This document shows positions 20,209-30,524 of a DNA stretch of 64,000 nucleotides, piece after piece. Every line of letters starts with the position of its first letter. Within the stretch, counting starts at the first letter, position 1. The stretch lies in assembly GCF_003324165.1 (NCBI RefSeq), contig NW_025407868.1, positions 186,001 to 250,000 on the forward strand, in the 5' to 3' direction. This DNA is from Naegleria lovaniensis (taxonomy: Eukaryota; Heterolobosea; Eutetramitea; Acrasida; Naegleriidae). The position numbers and the translations under genes are program-made. The notes beneath the pieces are model-generated. The model was not told where the DNA came from, made no database searches, and saw only the letters and a program-made list of their open reading frames with translations.

Positions 20209-22476
20209 ATGAAGCAAAGTGTTCGAGCCTCGCACCTCTTGCGCTTTCCTCGTCATCACCATTTCATCGGATCTACTTTTTCCAAGATACATAACAATGC
20301 TCTTCATCATGAAACATTCCACAATGTTAAATCATTGATCAAAAATAATTTATTTAATCCGCAATTTTTATACAGAACTTATAATTCCAAAACAACTACA
20401 ACAATTCCGAACTTTGAAGTTTTATTAACTGAAAATGAACAACCTTCGAACTTTGCGTATAAACATGTTTCGGATCCGTCCACCGGTTTAATTGGATTAA
20501 ACTTAAAGTCTTTGGAAGATTTCCAAGTTTTAATGCGAAATGCTCATAAAAATTGTGATGATCTACGAAATAGTATTGTGAATTTGAAAGAAGAAGATTG
20601 TGCTTCTAAAAAAGACTATGCTGAAAAGATTTTGGACATGTCTGATGAAATTTCCAATCAACTCTGTCTATTTCTTGATGCAATGGAATTTATTCGATGT
20701 GTTGATCCTAGAACTGGTTTTAGACAAAAGGCTGATGCAGTACACACTGAATTCTCTCAATATCTCCACAAATTAAACACAGATGTGGTTTTGCATCAGA
20801 AAATCTTGAGCGTAGTCAAAGACAAGTCGCTCGTTGATACTTTAGATCAAGTTCAAGAGAGATGTCTTCGCTTACTTCAAGAGGATATGGAAAAACATGG
20901 TGGTGTCCATCAACAAAAAGAAGAAGACAAAACTGTTCAACTAAGATCATACATGGACACTTTGTCCTATTTATTCAGTGAATCTGTATCCAAGTACAAC
21001 AACCTTGAATCGAACGATATGAAATTTATTGAAGTGAACCCAGGTGATGTGTTATTCAAGAAAGGAGCCAAATACTTGTTTAAAAGTGATAACAAATTTT
21101 ATGTCAATCCCAGTTATTATACAAATTTATTAGTGAATCAGAAAGATGAAGCCACTCGAAAAATGATTTATCAAGCCAAATTCTCTTCTTCGGAAACCAA
21201 TCTTTCAATTTTAGATGAGCTACTTACTGCCAGAGACGCATTTGCCAAAGAGCTCTCTTATCCATCCTATGCGCATTGGTTTTTACATGATCAATGTGCT
21301 CGTACTCCAGAAAATGTAATCCATTTCCTCACCGACCTCTCACAAAGTATAAAACCAAAGGTAGAACAAGAGCTGAAAGTTTTGAGAGAAATTAAGAAGA
21401 GCGATGACATTTATGAATGGGATCTTTATCATTTGAGAAGTATTGCCGTTCAAAGGATTGAATCACCATCCGTATTTGTTTCTGACTATTTTCCTCTTCA
21501 TAAGGTGATGGAAGGAATTTATCATATTTGTTTGAGTTTATTTGGAGTACACTTGGAACCAATGAAATTGTCATCGGATGAGTCTTATCATCCAAGTGTT
21601 AGAAAGCTTGCAGTAGTTCATGAAACAGAGGGATTACTTGGTTATATTTATTTGGATCTTTTCAGTCGGGAATCCAAGAATGTGGAGGCTGCCAATTTTA
21701 GTATTCGATGTGGAAAAACAACCATTCATCAAAAACCAGTGACAGCCCTTGTGTGTAATATTGATCCAACAGTGGTGGATAACTTCTCTGCGGATCGTGT
21801 GTATCTTCTCTCTCACTCTGAAGTCACTACTATCTTCCATGAACTTGGACATTCTCTTCATGTGATTTTTGGACAAACACCATACCAAAATCTATCAGGT
21901 ACCAGAACGAGTATTGATTTTGTAGAGACACCTTCACAATTCATGGAACATTTTGCATGGGATTATAGAGTCCTTCAAACATTTGCAAGGCATTACAAGA
22001 CAGACGAACCATTACCACTTTCTCAGTTTGAATATTTGAAGAAACGAAAGCAAATGTTTACTGGGCTGGATATTGAAGAGCAAATCATGTTTGGTCTTAT
22101 GGACATTACCTTCCATTCAGGATGGCCTATGATAGACTCTGTGACAAGAACCAAAAAGTCAACCTCGCAAGTTTTTGCCGAGTTAAAACAGAAATATGCT
22201 TCCATTCCATGCTGCGAAGGCACATCCTATCCAGGGCAATTCATTCATTTCAGCAATTATGGAGCTGGATATTATTCGTATCTCTATTCCAAAGTTTTTG
22301 CTGACCACATGTGGTACAAATTCTATCATCCACTCGAAAATCCTTTGAACAGAGAAGCAGGAGAAAAATTCAGAAAAGAGGCGTTGTGTGGTGGAAGTAA
22401 GGATCCAACCTTAATTGTCCGAGATATGCTTGGAGAAGAGCCAAATCCTTCCTATTTCTTGAAGCAGTTCGATTAA
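20209..22476 (+). CDS. MIPEP: Mitochondrial intermediate peptidase (M3 metallopeptidase)
   Basis: An intronless 755-residue zinc peptidase. The active site FHELGHSLH gives H544, E545 and H548, with the third ligand in the following helix (FVETPSQFMEHFAWDY). GTRTSIDFVETPSQFMEHF and FARHYKTDEPLP are close to the MIPEP signature and separate it from thimet oligopeptidase. The N-terminus is Arg/His/Ser-rich with few acidic residues, consistent with a mitochondrial transit peptide. The enzyme removes an octapeptide from some imported precursors after the general processing peptidase. The start ATG follows an A-tract. Its stop is only 8 bp from the convergent NELF-C/D stop. Confidence 0.92.
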   Translation: MKQSVRASHLLRFPRHHHFIGSTFSKIHNNALHHETFHNVKSLIKNNLFNPQFLYRTYNSKTTTTIPNFEVLLTENEQPSNFAYKHVSDPSTGLIGLNLKSLEDFQVLMRNAHKNCDDLRNSIVNLKEEDCASKKDYAEKILDMSDEISNQLCLFLDAMEFIRCVDPRTGFRQKADAVHTEFSQYLHKLNTDVVLHQKILSVVKDKSLVDTLDQVQERCLRLLQEDMEKHGGVHQQKEEDKTVQLRSYMDTLSYLFSESVSKYNNLESNDMKFIEVNPGDVLFKKGAKYLFKSDNKFYVNPSYYTNLLVNQKDEATRKMIYQAKFSSSETNLSILDELLTARDAFAKELSYPSYAHWFLHDQCARTPENVIHFLTDLSQSIKPKVEQELKVLREIKKSDDIYEWDLYHLRSIAVQRIESPSVFVSDYFPLHKVMEGIYHICLSLFGVHLEPMKLSSDESYHPSVRKLAVVHETEGLLGYIYLDLFSRESKNVEAANFSIRCGKTTIHQKPVTALVCNIDPTVVDNFSADRVYLLSHSEVTTIFHELGHSLHVIFGQTPYQNLSGTRTSIDFVETPSQFMEHFAWDYRVLQTFARHYKTDEPLPLSQFEYLKKRKQMFTGLDIEEQIMFGLMDITFHSGWPMIDSVTRTKKSTSQVFAELKQKYASIPCCEGTSYPGQFIHFSNYGAGYYSYLYSKVFADHMWYKFYHPLENPLNREAGEKFRKEALCGGSKDPTLIVRDMLGEEPNPSYFLKQFD

Positions 22477-22484
22477 GGTTTTCT

Positions 22485-24398
22485 TTATTGATCGTCCATT
22501 TCTCCTACAGAGAGTCTCTTTCTCTTCATATCGTCCACATTTTGTAAGGTGGCCAATTGTGAAGAATAAATATTTCTAAAGATTGCTAGAGTATCGAGTG
22601 GTATTTGGTATAGCTCCATTCCTTCATCCACAACATGAGCTAAAAAGTTTACCAAATTTGGTGAGGTCTTTGTGGAAATTGCGTCTCTAGCATGATCTAT
22701 ACACAATATTTCAACAAATTTCTTAATAAAATCTAGTGAGAAAGGAGGTTCAATCATATCAAGAATAGAGTTAATAACATGTCTCACCAAAGACATGTCC
22801 ATTCTCTCAACAATAAGATCGTGAATGGTTTGAAGTGTTGGTAGCACGTAACCTAGTTGCATTAGATAAATAATAACGTCAAGGAAAATTTTCTTAATTT
22901 CAATGGCTTGAAGAGGATCCAAATCTCCATGATTTGCATAATAACATTTCTTGACAATATTCAACACTGTGACAGAAAGTGGCTCATGTCTGAAAGCAAT
23001 TTCCTTCAACAATGCCATATACATCTTGGTGTTGTTTAAAGTGAACATTGTGATAGAGAATTGGGAATCTGTAAATATAATCCCAACCCAATACAAAATG
23101 CCTGCACAAACTACATTGTATATGAGACAAGGTCTAAAAATTGACACACTTTTAGGAAGTGTTGTGTTCGAGCAAATGGAGATAGCTTTTTCAAGTGCTG
23201 CGGAGAGTGGATTCAAATTTGTGTGGTTGCTCTCTCCAACAACGGATGAAGCATATGCCAATACATAAACATATTTTGGTCTATGTGCTGGATTCACTTT
23301 TTTGGAGGGGTTGAAGAGGTCTTGTATGAGTAAATCCAAAACGTCACTGCTTTGAATAAATTCTACAGGAGGAGCATTTGAATTGCTATAATATTTGTAC
23401 AATTTTAACACATCTGTAGGATTGGTTGCGTTATTATTCAGCATAGAAAGCACTATTGTGGAAATGTCGCTAATCGCAGCTGATTGGGCATAGTCTGTTT
23501 GTTCTCTCTTGTAACGATACTCGTATTCAAGAAAAAGATATCGTATCTTTCTGATAATATATTCTGAAGCTTTTCCTTCTTTAAGTGCATGGTGTTCAAG
23601 CTCTTCTGACAAAAGTAAAAGTTGATCCTTAAAGCTAGGGACTTGTGAAATGAGAGACTTGATGATGCATTGCGCATAAATGTAGGTATATTGAGAGTGA
23701 CAGCAAATCTTTTTGAAATCAGAAAATTGTGGGCTAGCATAGAGACTTTCTTCTGTCTCTCTAATTAGATTTTCAATAGAATCTGTGAGAATTCTATGAA
23801 ACACTTTGAGAGACGTTGTTGCTGTTGTTACAGAAGCAATTTCATTGTGGAACCCTGATTCACTGATTCTCTGAATAGCAAAGTTTAACATGAGGCAATT
23901 TGGATGCTTTTCAGAGAGTTGATATATCAAATTTCTCCATTCAACGTCGTTGATCATATACTCCAACCATTTGGGTGGATCTTGCGAAGCAGTGAATATA
24001 GCATCGGCCTTTTTTGAGTCAAAGTTATCAATTATCAAATTTTTTAGATAATCCATTAATATTTTGTTAATTGTGTCATGATCAATATTGGCCATAGTCA
24101 TCCAATCGCATAGAAGTGAGGTCATTTGTGGATATCCTCTGTAGCTACTGCTCAACATTTGTACAATAGTTGACGGCTTGCCTCCGTTCTTGATGTATTG
24201 TTTCAAGTAATCAAAGATGAACGGATTAGTGATGGCATCATTCTCAGAAAATCTTCTCTCACACTCATCCAGGATCTGTTTTGTAGGGTCCACAACACTT
24301 CCGTCTATTGATGATGATGAAGAAGATGCTCCTCCACCCGAAGTGTTGCTTTGACCTCCAACGTTTGGCGCAGTTGCCGTTGTTGTTGGTGGAATCAT
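22485..24398 (-). CDS. NELFCD: Negative elongation factor C/D (TH1-like)
   Basis: An intronless 637-residue protein that aligns along its length with animal NELF-C/D: FIFDYLKQYIKNGGKPSTIVQ, KKADAIFTASQDPPKWLEYM, HPNCLMLNFAIQRIS, PPVEFIQSSDVLDLLIQDLF, YVYVLAYASSVV and GYVLPTLQTI each have clear counterparts. Preceded by a Ser/Gly/Thr-rich N-terminus of about 35 residues that is less conserved. In animals NELF-C/D bridges NELF-A and NELF-B and pauses RNA polymerase II near promoters. No NELF-A, -B or -E gene lies in this window. The start ATG follows an A-tract. Confidence 0.9.
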   Translation of the reverse strand: MIPPTTTATAPNVGGQSNTSGGGASSSSSSIDGSVVDPTKQILDECERRFSENDAITNPFIFDYLKQYIKNGGKPSTIVQMLSSSYRGYPQMTSLLCDWMTMANIDHDTINKILMDYLKNLIIDNFDSKKADAIFTASQDPPKWLEYMINDVEWRNLIYQLSEKHPNCLMLNFAIQRISESGFHNEIASVTTATTSLKVFHRILTDSIENLIRETEESLYASPQFSDFKKICCHSQYTYIYAQCIIKSLISQVPSFKDQLLLLSEELEHHALKEGKASEYIIRKIRYLFLEYEYRYKREQTDYAQSAAISDISTIVLSMLNNNATNPTDVLKLYKYYSNSNAPPVEFIQSSDVLDLLIQDLFNPSKKVNPAHRPKYVYVLAYASSVVGESNHTNLNPLSAALEKAISICSNTTLPKSVSIFRPCLIYNVVCAGILYWVGIIFTDSQFSITMFTLNNTKMYMALLKEIAFRHEPLSVTVLNIVKKCYYANHGDLDPLQAIEIKKIFLDVIIYLMQLGYVLPTLQTIHDLIVERMDMSLVRHVINSILDMIEPPFSLDFIKKFVEILCIDHARDAISTKTSPNLVNFLAHVVDEGMELYQIPLDTLAIFRNIYSSQLATLQNVDDMKRKRLSVGEMDDQ

Positions 24399-25061
24399 TT
24401 TTTATGAAATAAAAAATTAAATGTTTATAACGGTTATTGTGTGATGATGATCATGTGGACGATTCATGTTTGCTTGCCATTGGGTGATCGTTCCTATCTT
24501 TTATTTCATCATCATGTGGTGTAGATAGTCAATAAAGTCTTTATATTTTCTATCAAAATATTAAAATATCGCTTTTAAAGTTGTTACAATTACTCTTGTT
24601 CAAGGATTTGTAAAAGCTCACGACCATGGCTTGAACTCTTTAGATGCTCTTTATCCACCGTTTCAAAACTTTCAAACCATGTGTACCAAAGAGGCTCAAT
24701 GTTCCAATCGCCATCAAAGAATGTTCTTCATTAGCCGGCAAAAGGAAAATATCTATCAAAAAATTAGCAACACTCAGTCGGTCACATTAGCGCCATCATC
24801 AGCAAAATTCTTCCCATCAGAAATTGGTGCTAGCATACTTTTGTGCGCAAGTTGGATTGTTCTTAATTTTGTTAGTGGAAATTTCCATTGCTTGCTTTGA
24901 AAATATTGGATTTTGAAATTGTCATTTCATCATTGTAGCAATAATTATTATTGGGCTTTCCGTGATTGAGTGCATGTTTTCATCAAAAACACGATTTAAT
25001 TTCAACACCACATTCGACTTGTTATGTGTATGCTCAAAGAGGAGAAGAGAATAATTAGAGT
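24399..25061. other. Intergenic region between divergent genes
   Basis: About 660 bp separate the NELF-C/D and PH-domain genes, which are transcribed divergently. One plus-strand frame (24631-24900) is open but starts at TTG and shows no domain. Probably holds two promoters; nothing specific can be identified. Confidence 0.4.
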
Positions 25062-26270
25062 ATGAATACATCAACACTACCGAAACATTCAACTACTACT
25101 GCAACAACATCATCAAATGGATCACCGACAACGATAACGAACAACAACAACCCCAGTACTGCAAATGCCACCAACAACAATTTATCCACATCAACAGCAA
25201 CAAGCACAGTCCTTTATACAGGACTGTTATACATACCTGTAGTGGGAAATAATGGAAGAAAGCCATCACAAACACCAAATCTTCTCTATAAGGAATATTA
25301 TTCGGAATTATATGCACAAGTTTCGAGTAGTAACAATTCTTCAAAATCTATTTCACTCAGCTCTCTTGGAACAATGTTTGCTTACTACACAGGAACTCTT
25401 TCATCGTCTTCCGCTCCACAAGTACAACACTTTTTAAATTTGTTTGAAAAGGCTCCACAACAGTATATTGATAGCTTGGGAGGGTCACTGGATCCACAAG
25501 AGGTGGAAAACATGAACGGTTCTTCTATATCGTCTTCCAATTTAACCAGACCTCTTTCCTTTAATGGTAACACGAGCTTTGCCACTCAACCTTCAAACTC
25601 CAATGATGGCCCAACATCATCAAACACAGCCAATAATCCTAAACTCCTCATGAACTCATCTTCTCTTTCTTCTCCAAACCTCTCTTCAAATTTAAAATCC
25701 TCTGTACAGACATCCCAAAATTCATTGTATACTTTTGTTCCGGGAAAAAAGTCATCTCTTCCAATACTTTCTGAAAGCATGAAACCTTCCATACAAATTC
25801 CACTTAACAATGTTTCTGTTCGAGTAAGTGAATTTATTTTCTTTTTTAATTTAACACTCTTTTGCATTGTAATTTGATAGCTTGACCCAATGGAAGGATA
25901 CTTTTATTATTTTGAATTAATATCACCCTCTGTTATTTATAAATTCTTTTGTAGATCTGATCATGAAATGCGAAGATGGACCGAGTTAATTGAAAAAGTT
26001 TCTCCCATATGTAAAGAAAATGCATTGATCGAAGAAGCAGAACGAAAAATTGTGGAACTTGAGCGATCTTGTAACACAAAAAAGCAGCTCACTCACAACA
26101 ATGAAATTAAGCACTATAGAATGAAATATTATCATCATATTCTTCCTTCAAGCTCGAATGTAAATGCTCCTCCTTCAAGCTCATCCGGAATGCTTGTCAA
26201 CAACAACATTCAGAGAAGAACAACGCCTACCATCACTGGAAATGATGCTGACACAAGCCAATTCAAATAG
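25062..26270 (+). CDS. PH-domain protein with Asn/Ser-rich insert
   Basis: Two exons, 25062-25823 and 25881-26270, giving 383 residues. A Thr/Asn/Ser-rich leader precedes a split pleckstrin-homology domain: the first strands are near VLYTGLLYIPV, KEYYSELYAQV and TMFAYYTG, then a low-complexity insert of about 100 residues, and the last strands and the diagnostic Trp helix appear in exon 2 (EGYFYYFELISPSVIYKFFCRS, HEMRRWTELIEKV). PH domains bind phosphoinositides or proteins at membranes. No catalytic domain is attached. The length of the insert makes lipid specificity impossible to predict. The intron is 57 nt. Confidence 0.65.
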
Positions 26271-26444
26271 ATAGTGAGCTAAATCAATAATATTCAGACA
26301 GAGGGGAGAACATTCCATTTGGTCATGTACATTTTATTTGCATGATTGCTATTATGCTTCGTACAGCCACATTACATTTTTGAAAATCGTAAACATATAA
26401 ATTATTCTTTCACTTTGAGTGTTTTTAGAAAAAGACACTGTTTT

Positions 26445-27022
26445 TCATGAATTTAGCTCTGTATTTCCTCGTCTAAAGTTAAGGTACGACAGTGCATTGA
26501 ATTTTTGGATGTCAAACCAAGTTTTTAAAAGATTTTTCGTTCCTAATCCAAATAGTATATTTGATCGAAAGTAATAATAAGGATGAGATTCAATCTTATT
26601 GAAACAAGGAAAGAAATGAGAAGCAAAAATTGGAAAGCATGGGTCTTTAGCAACGTCTTCCAACTTTTCTGGGTTGATTTCTGCCGTGAGTCCATGTTTG
26701 GTTTGACAATCAGTCATTAATTTTAATTCCTGTCCACAGGGTGTGTGCTCGGCATGTAAGTAACTTGTTAAAGAAATCACAATATTAATTGTTACATTTG
26801 TATTTCACAATCAAATCACACACAATATTCACAAATTCCAACACCGTACCAAAATGAACACTTTTGCAAATTCTCCTTCTCAATAATGTCTTCAGGAGCA
26901 ACTATCGGAAAAGGTCTATCATTGACCACAAAATAATTTGACACAATTCTGGGCTTTACATGATCAATCATTTCCAACACAAATTCCTCACGCGTTCCTG
27001 TTTGTTGCTCTTTCAAGGACAT
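26445..27022 (-). CDS. Small cysteine-rich protein, unknown function
   Basis: I do not recognise the family. Two exons are proposed, 27022-26822 and 26747-26445, joined through a 74-nt intron (donor GTGTGA, acceptor CCGAG), giving 167 residues. The centre has closely spaced cysteines: KCSFWYGVGICEYC, then TPCGQELKLMTDC with a CX9C spacing, and later PCFPIFASHFFPC. Such spacing recalls twin-CX9C proteins of the mitochondrial intermembrane space, but the second pair is CX10C, so this is only a hint. No signal peptide or membrane helix is clear. The start ATG is preceded by an A-tract. The donor is non-canonical beyond GT. Confidence 0.45.
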
Positions 27023-27176
27023 TTTTTATGCTGAGGAAATCTGTTGTATCCTTTTTGTTGTGTTGTTGAATTTGCAGTTCTTTGGATTTCAATGATCGAG
27101 AGAGTTCATCCCAAGAATTTCAACGTTTCTTGGATGGAACAAGGGCAGATGAAACGTTGCACTACAAGGCTAAAAA

Positions 27177-28955
27177 ATGTCTGCCAAAGCATCGGCCCCA
27201 ATTAATTTTCAAAATCATCATCATGAAACCGAACCTGGCGTGGTTGATGATGGTTTATTGTCGGTGAGCACAATGGAGACAAGCAGGCAGAGCGGAGAAG
27301 GCATGCAGTCCTCTTCTTCGTTATCACAGCCACAACACATACGATCCTTTTCAAATCAAGGGATTGGTTCTACCTCTCCGGGTAACGGTGATGGCCTCTT
27401 TTCTAAAATAACCAAGTACTTTAAACCAACGCCTCCCACACCAACAACACAAAACGGATCATCACAATATTCTCCTTCATTGAGCAGTAGCACCAGTTCA
27501 TCAACCTTTTCGTCCTCCAGCATAACAGCAAACAATAGTACTAATAACGGAACAATTGGAAATACAAATACTGCCGATTATTATCAGCAAAAACAAAAAC
27601 AACTACAAAAGAAACAAAAGAAAAAGGGTCCTCCTAAACCTGGCACAATGACAAAGGTTATCGGTGCTTCATTTCCTCTGGAGGCTATTTCCGAGCAAAT
27701 TGGAGTCTTCCCAACAACAAGCAACGAACAGAGCGAGAGAAACTCTTTTAGCGAATTATCTACTTCTCAAACAAGTTCTTCAAAGAATGGAGTCTTTGAT
27801 CCCTTTGCTGACTCATCAGAACAATCTAGATCTTCTATAGGAAGCGACAGTGCTTCTACACCAACTTCTTTTGTAATCAGAAATTCAGGAAATATCAGCA
27901 ATTATCTTAGTGATGACGAAGGTGTATCTGAATCAAAGATTGAACGGTTCAGACATATATTAAACACACAAGAGGACATCGATGTTGACGGCTTAAGAAA
28001 GCTCAGTTGGAGAGGCATTCCTTCTTCTGTTAGAGCAATGGTTTGGAAACTGCTATTAGGATACATACCATGTAATCGAGAACGATCAGAAAAAATTATT
28101 GCAAGAAAGCGAAAAGAATACCTAGATTATGTGGCAAAATATTACAATGAGGAGCATTTACAAAAAACAGAACAAGAGACTGCACTTCAAAAACAAATAC
28201 ATATCGATGTACTAAGAACAAATCCTGACCTTCAACTCTTTCAACACCCAAGAATTCAAAATTGTTTGGAAAGAATATTGTATATTTGGAGCATAAGACA
28301 TCCTGCCAGTGGTTATGTTCAAGGTCTTAACGATCTTGTGACACCTTTTATGAGTGTATTTTTATATGACATGATGAGTAAGTTTTCACTGTTGTTTAAC
28401 TTAATCTCTGAACAACATTTCGAAATAGAGTGTGACATTTTATCATGTGATCCAGATCAGATCCCAGATGAAATTTTGGAGTCAATGGAATGCGATAGCT
28501 TTTGGTGCTTCACTCAATTTATTGATTTTATACAAGACCATTATACGTTTGCACAACCTGGAATTCAGAGAATGGTAAACAAACTCGAAGAAATTATTCA
28601 AAAAATTGATGCGCCCTTATTCACACATTTACAAAACAATAATCTAGAATTTATTCAGTTTGCTTTCAGATGGATGAATTGTCTTCTCATGCGAGAGGTC
28701 TCTCTTAAATTAGTTGTAAAACTTTTCGATGCTTACATTGCAGAGGGAGACGACTTTGAAGGTCTTCATGTGTATGTTTGTGCAGCCTTCTTAAAATCGT
28801 GGAGTGATAAATTGCAGAAAATGGAATTCACAGAAATGGTTCTATTTCTCCAACATTTACCCACACGACAGTGGACATTTAACGAAATGGATCTTCTCCT
28901 TTCTCAAGCATACATGTTGAAGGTTCTTTATGATGGCAATAACCATCTAAACTAA
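27177..28955 (+). CDS. TBC1D22: TBC-domain Rab GTPase-activating protein, TBC1D22 type
   Basis: An intronless 592-residue protein. The first 270 residues are Ser/Thr/Asn/Gln-rich and the remainder is a TBC domain. The two catalytic fingers are present: R347 in IHIDVLR and Q382 in YVQGLND. LRKLSWRGIPSSVR, RKRKEYLDYVAKYY, WSIRHPASGYVQG, FAQPGIQRMVNKLEE and FAFRWMNCLLMRE align closely with TBC1D22A/B. The protein should accelerate GTP hydrolysis on a Rab, probably at the Golgi by analogy. The Rab4 gene of this window is a distant neighbour, and no link between them is implied. Stop and next ATG are 15-72 bp apart. Confidence 0.92.
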   Translation: MSAKASAPINFQNHHHETEPGVVDDGLLSVSTMETSRQSGEGMQSSSSLSQPQHIRSFSNQGIGSTSPGNGDGLFSKITKYFKPTPPTPTTQNGSSQYSPSLSSSTSSSTFSSSSITANNSTNNGTIGNTNTADYYQQKQKQLQKKQKKKGPPKPGTMTKVIGASFPLEAISEQIGVFPTTSNEQSERNSFSELSTSQTSSSKNGVFDPFADSSEQSRSSIGSDSASTPTSFVIRNSGNISNYLSDDEGVSESKIERFRHILNTQEDIDVDGLRKLSWRGIPSSVRAMVWKLLLGYIPCNRERSEKIIARKRKEYLDYVAKYYNEEHLQKTEQETALQKQIHIDVLRTNPDLQLFQHPRIQNCLERILYIWSIRHPASGYVQGLNDLVTPFMSVFLYDMMSKFSLLFNLISEQHFEIECDILSCDPDQIPDEILESMECDSFWCFTQFIDFIQDHYTFAQPGIQRMVNKLEEIIQKIDAPLFTHLQNNNLEFIQFAFRWMNCLLMREVSLKLVVKLFDAYIAEGDDFEGLHVYVCAAFLKSWSDKLQKMEFTEMVLFLQHLPTRQWTFNEMDLLLSQAYMLKVLYDGNNHLN

Positions 28956-28970
28956 TCTATTTATTCTTGA

Positions 28971-30462
28971 ATGCCAAACATTAAACACACATTGGCAAGC
29001 ACGTTTTACACTTTCCTTTTCGAAAAAATGAATCAATTCCGAGGCCTTCTCACCAACAACCATCTGTTCCGAAATAACCATTCACCAATTTCTCTGATTC
29101 CGAAATTAAATATTTTCAATTTCTCTTTAACATCATCAACACTTTTTAGCAACAATCTTAGTAGTATTTTAGCAGCTAACAATGTCAAATTCTTTTCAAC
29201 AGTAAATCTGCAACAGGCCACTAAAAAGAATAATAATTTTGAAAAAACTTTCAAGTCAAAGTCTACTCGGAAATCATCGTCATATCATGATAATACTGAT
29301 TTAAAAGATAAAACAAAATCCAAATTGGAAAAGAGGCTTGAAGATATTCAACGTATGCAAAGATGGAAACAACATGCTCAACAAAAACATGCAGAAAAGA
29401 AAATAGCTCAAGTCAACAACCTGTTGAGCGACAAATTGACAGATTCCCTTCTCCCCAAGTCTTCAGAAATTAAACCTCGCTCTTCAGTTCTTGCGAGAGT
29501 AGAAAAAACCTCAGTAGGAAGAAGAAGACATGGTCAAAAGGAAAAGAAATTTGAAATCAATGTATATTTCCCAAAACTATTTCGATCCAAAGTCATGAAA
29601 AAAGTTTCATTAGACAAAATAGATAATTCTCTACCAAAGATTGCATTTGCTGGACGTTCAAATGTTGGAAAAAGCAGTCTCATTAATTCTCTAGTAACTA
29701 AAAAAGGGTATGGAGGAAAGGCAATTGTGAGCAGCAAGCCAGGAGAAACGCAAGATATAAATTGCTATCAACTTGCCAACGCCTTAAATTTAATTGATTT
29801 TCCAGGATATGGGTTTGCATTTGCTGACGATGAAAAACGATTGCAATGGATTCAGAACATGCAACAATTTCTTTTGAACGCTGTGAAAATGAAAAGAGTG
29901 TTTATTCTAATTGACGTAAGACACGGATTTAAGGAAAGCGATTATTCATTTTTATCATTTCTCAATCAGTAAGTACTGTAAGCATATTAATTGTTGTCAC
30001 GAATATTTACTTGGAATGAATTATAGAAATAAGATCAAAAACCAAATCATTCTCACGAAATGCGATCTATTGTACCCCGATGAAATTGCCAAACAATACG
30101 ATTATTTGAAGGCACAATTACAGGCACGTCCATTCAATTACACCTGTGAAGAGTTGATTGTTGTCTCTGCCAAGAAAATGAATGGAATCAGAGAGCTGCA
30201 AGAAGAAATTCTCGCATTATTACCTGACAAGGGAGCACAATTCAGAAGTACAGAGAAAAACATACCCAAAGTTCCAGAGGTGCCAATAGCACGACCTCCT
30301 CGACCCATGACTCTTAAAAGTAATGATGAAGACCCCTTCATGGAGAACACAACGAAAAAATCAACAAGCTCCATGAGGTCATCCAAGAAACGAAATGAAA
30401 CCATTTCAAAATCACCAACAAAGAGGCTCTCCACAAAGAATAAACGCACAGCAAGGAAGTAA
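28971..30462 (+). CDS. GTPBP8: EngB/YihA-type GTPase, probably mitochondrial (GTPBP8)
   Basis: Two exons, 28971-29968 and 30027-30462. The EngB domain follows an about 210-residue basic extension: GRSNVGKSSLIN (G1), a GETQDIN switch, DFPGYGFA (G3) and TKCDL (G4) are all intact. EngB proteins assist assembly of the large ribosomal subunit in bacteria, and GTPBP8 does so in mitochondria. The N-terminus rich in Arg, Asn, Ser and Phe with few acidic residues suits a transit peptide. Two starts are possible: ATG at 28971, only 15 bp after the preceding stop (477 residues), or ATG at 29028 after an A-tract, which I favour. The tail is Lys/Ser-rich. Confidence 0.88.
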
Positions 30463-30524
30463 CAGAGAGTTTCTTGTTTCTGTCAACAACATTGCCATTG
30501 TTTCTTACATTATTTATTTTACAT

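Noticed and set aside
24631-24900. Possible small gene upstream of the PH-domain gene
   Set aside because: The frame starts at TTG, has no ATG near its beginning, and shows no family or repeat pattern.
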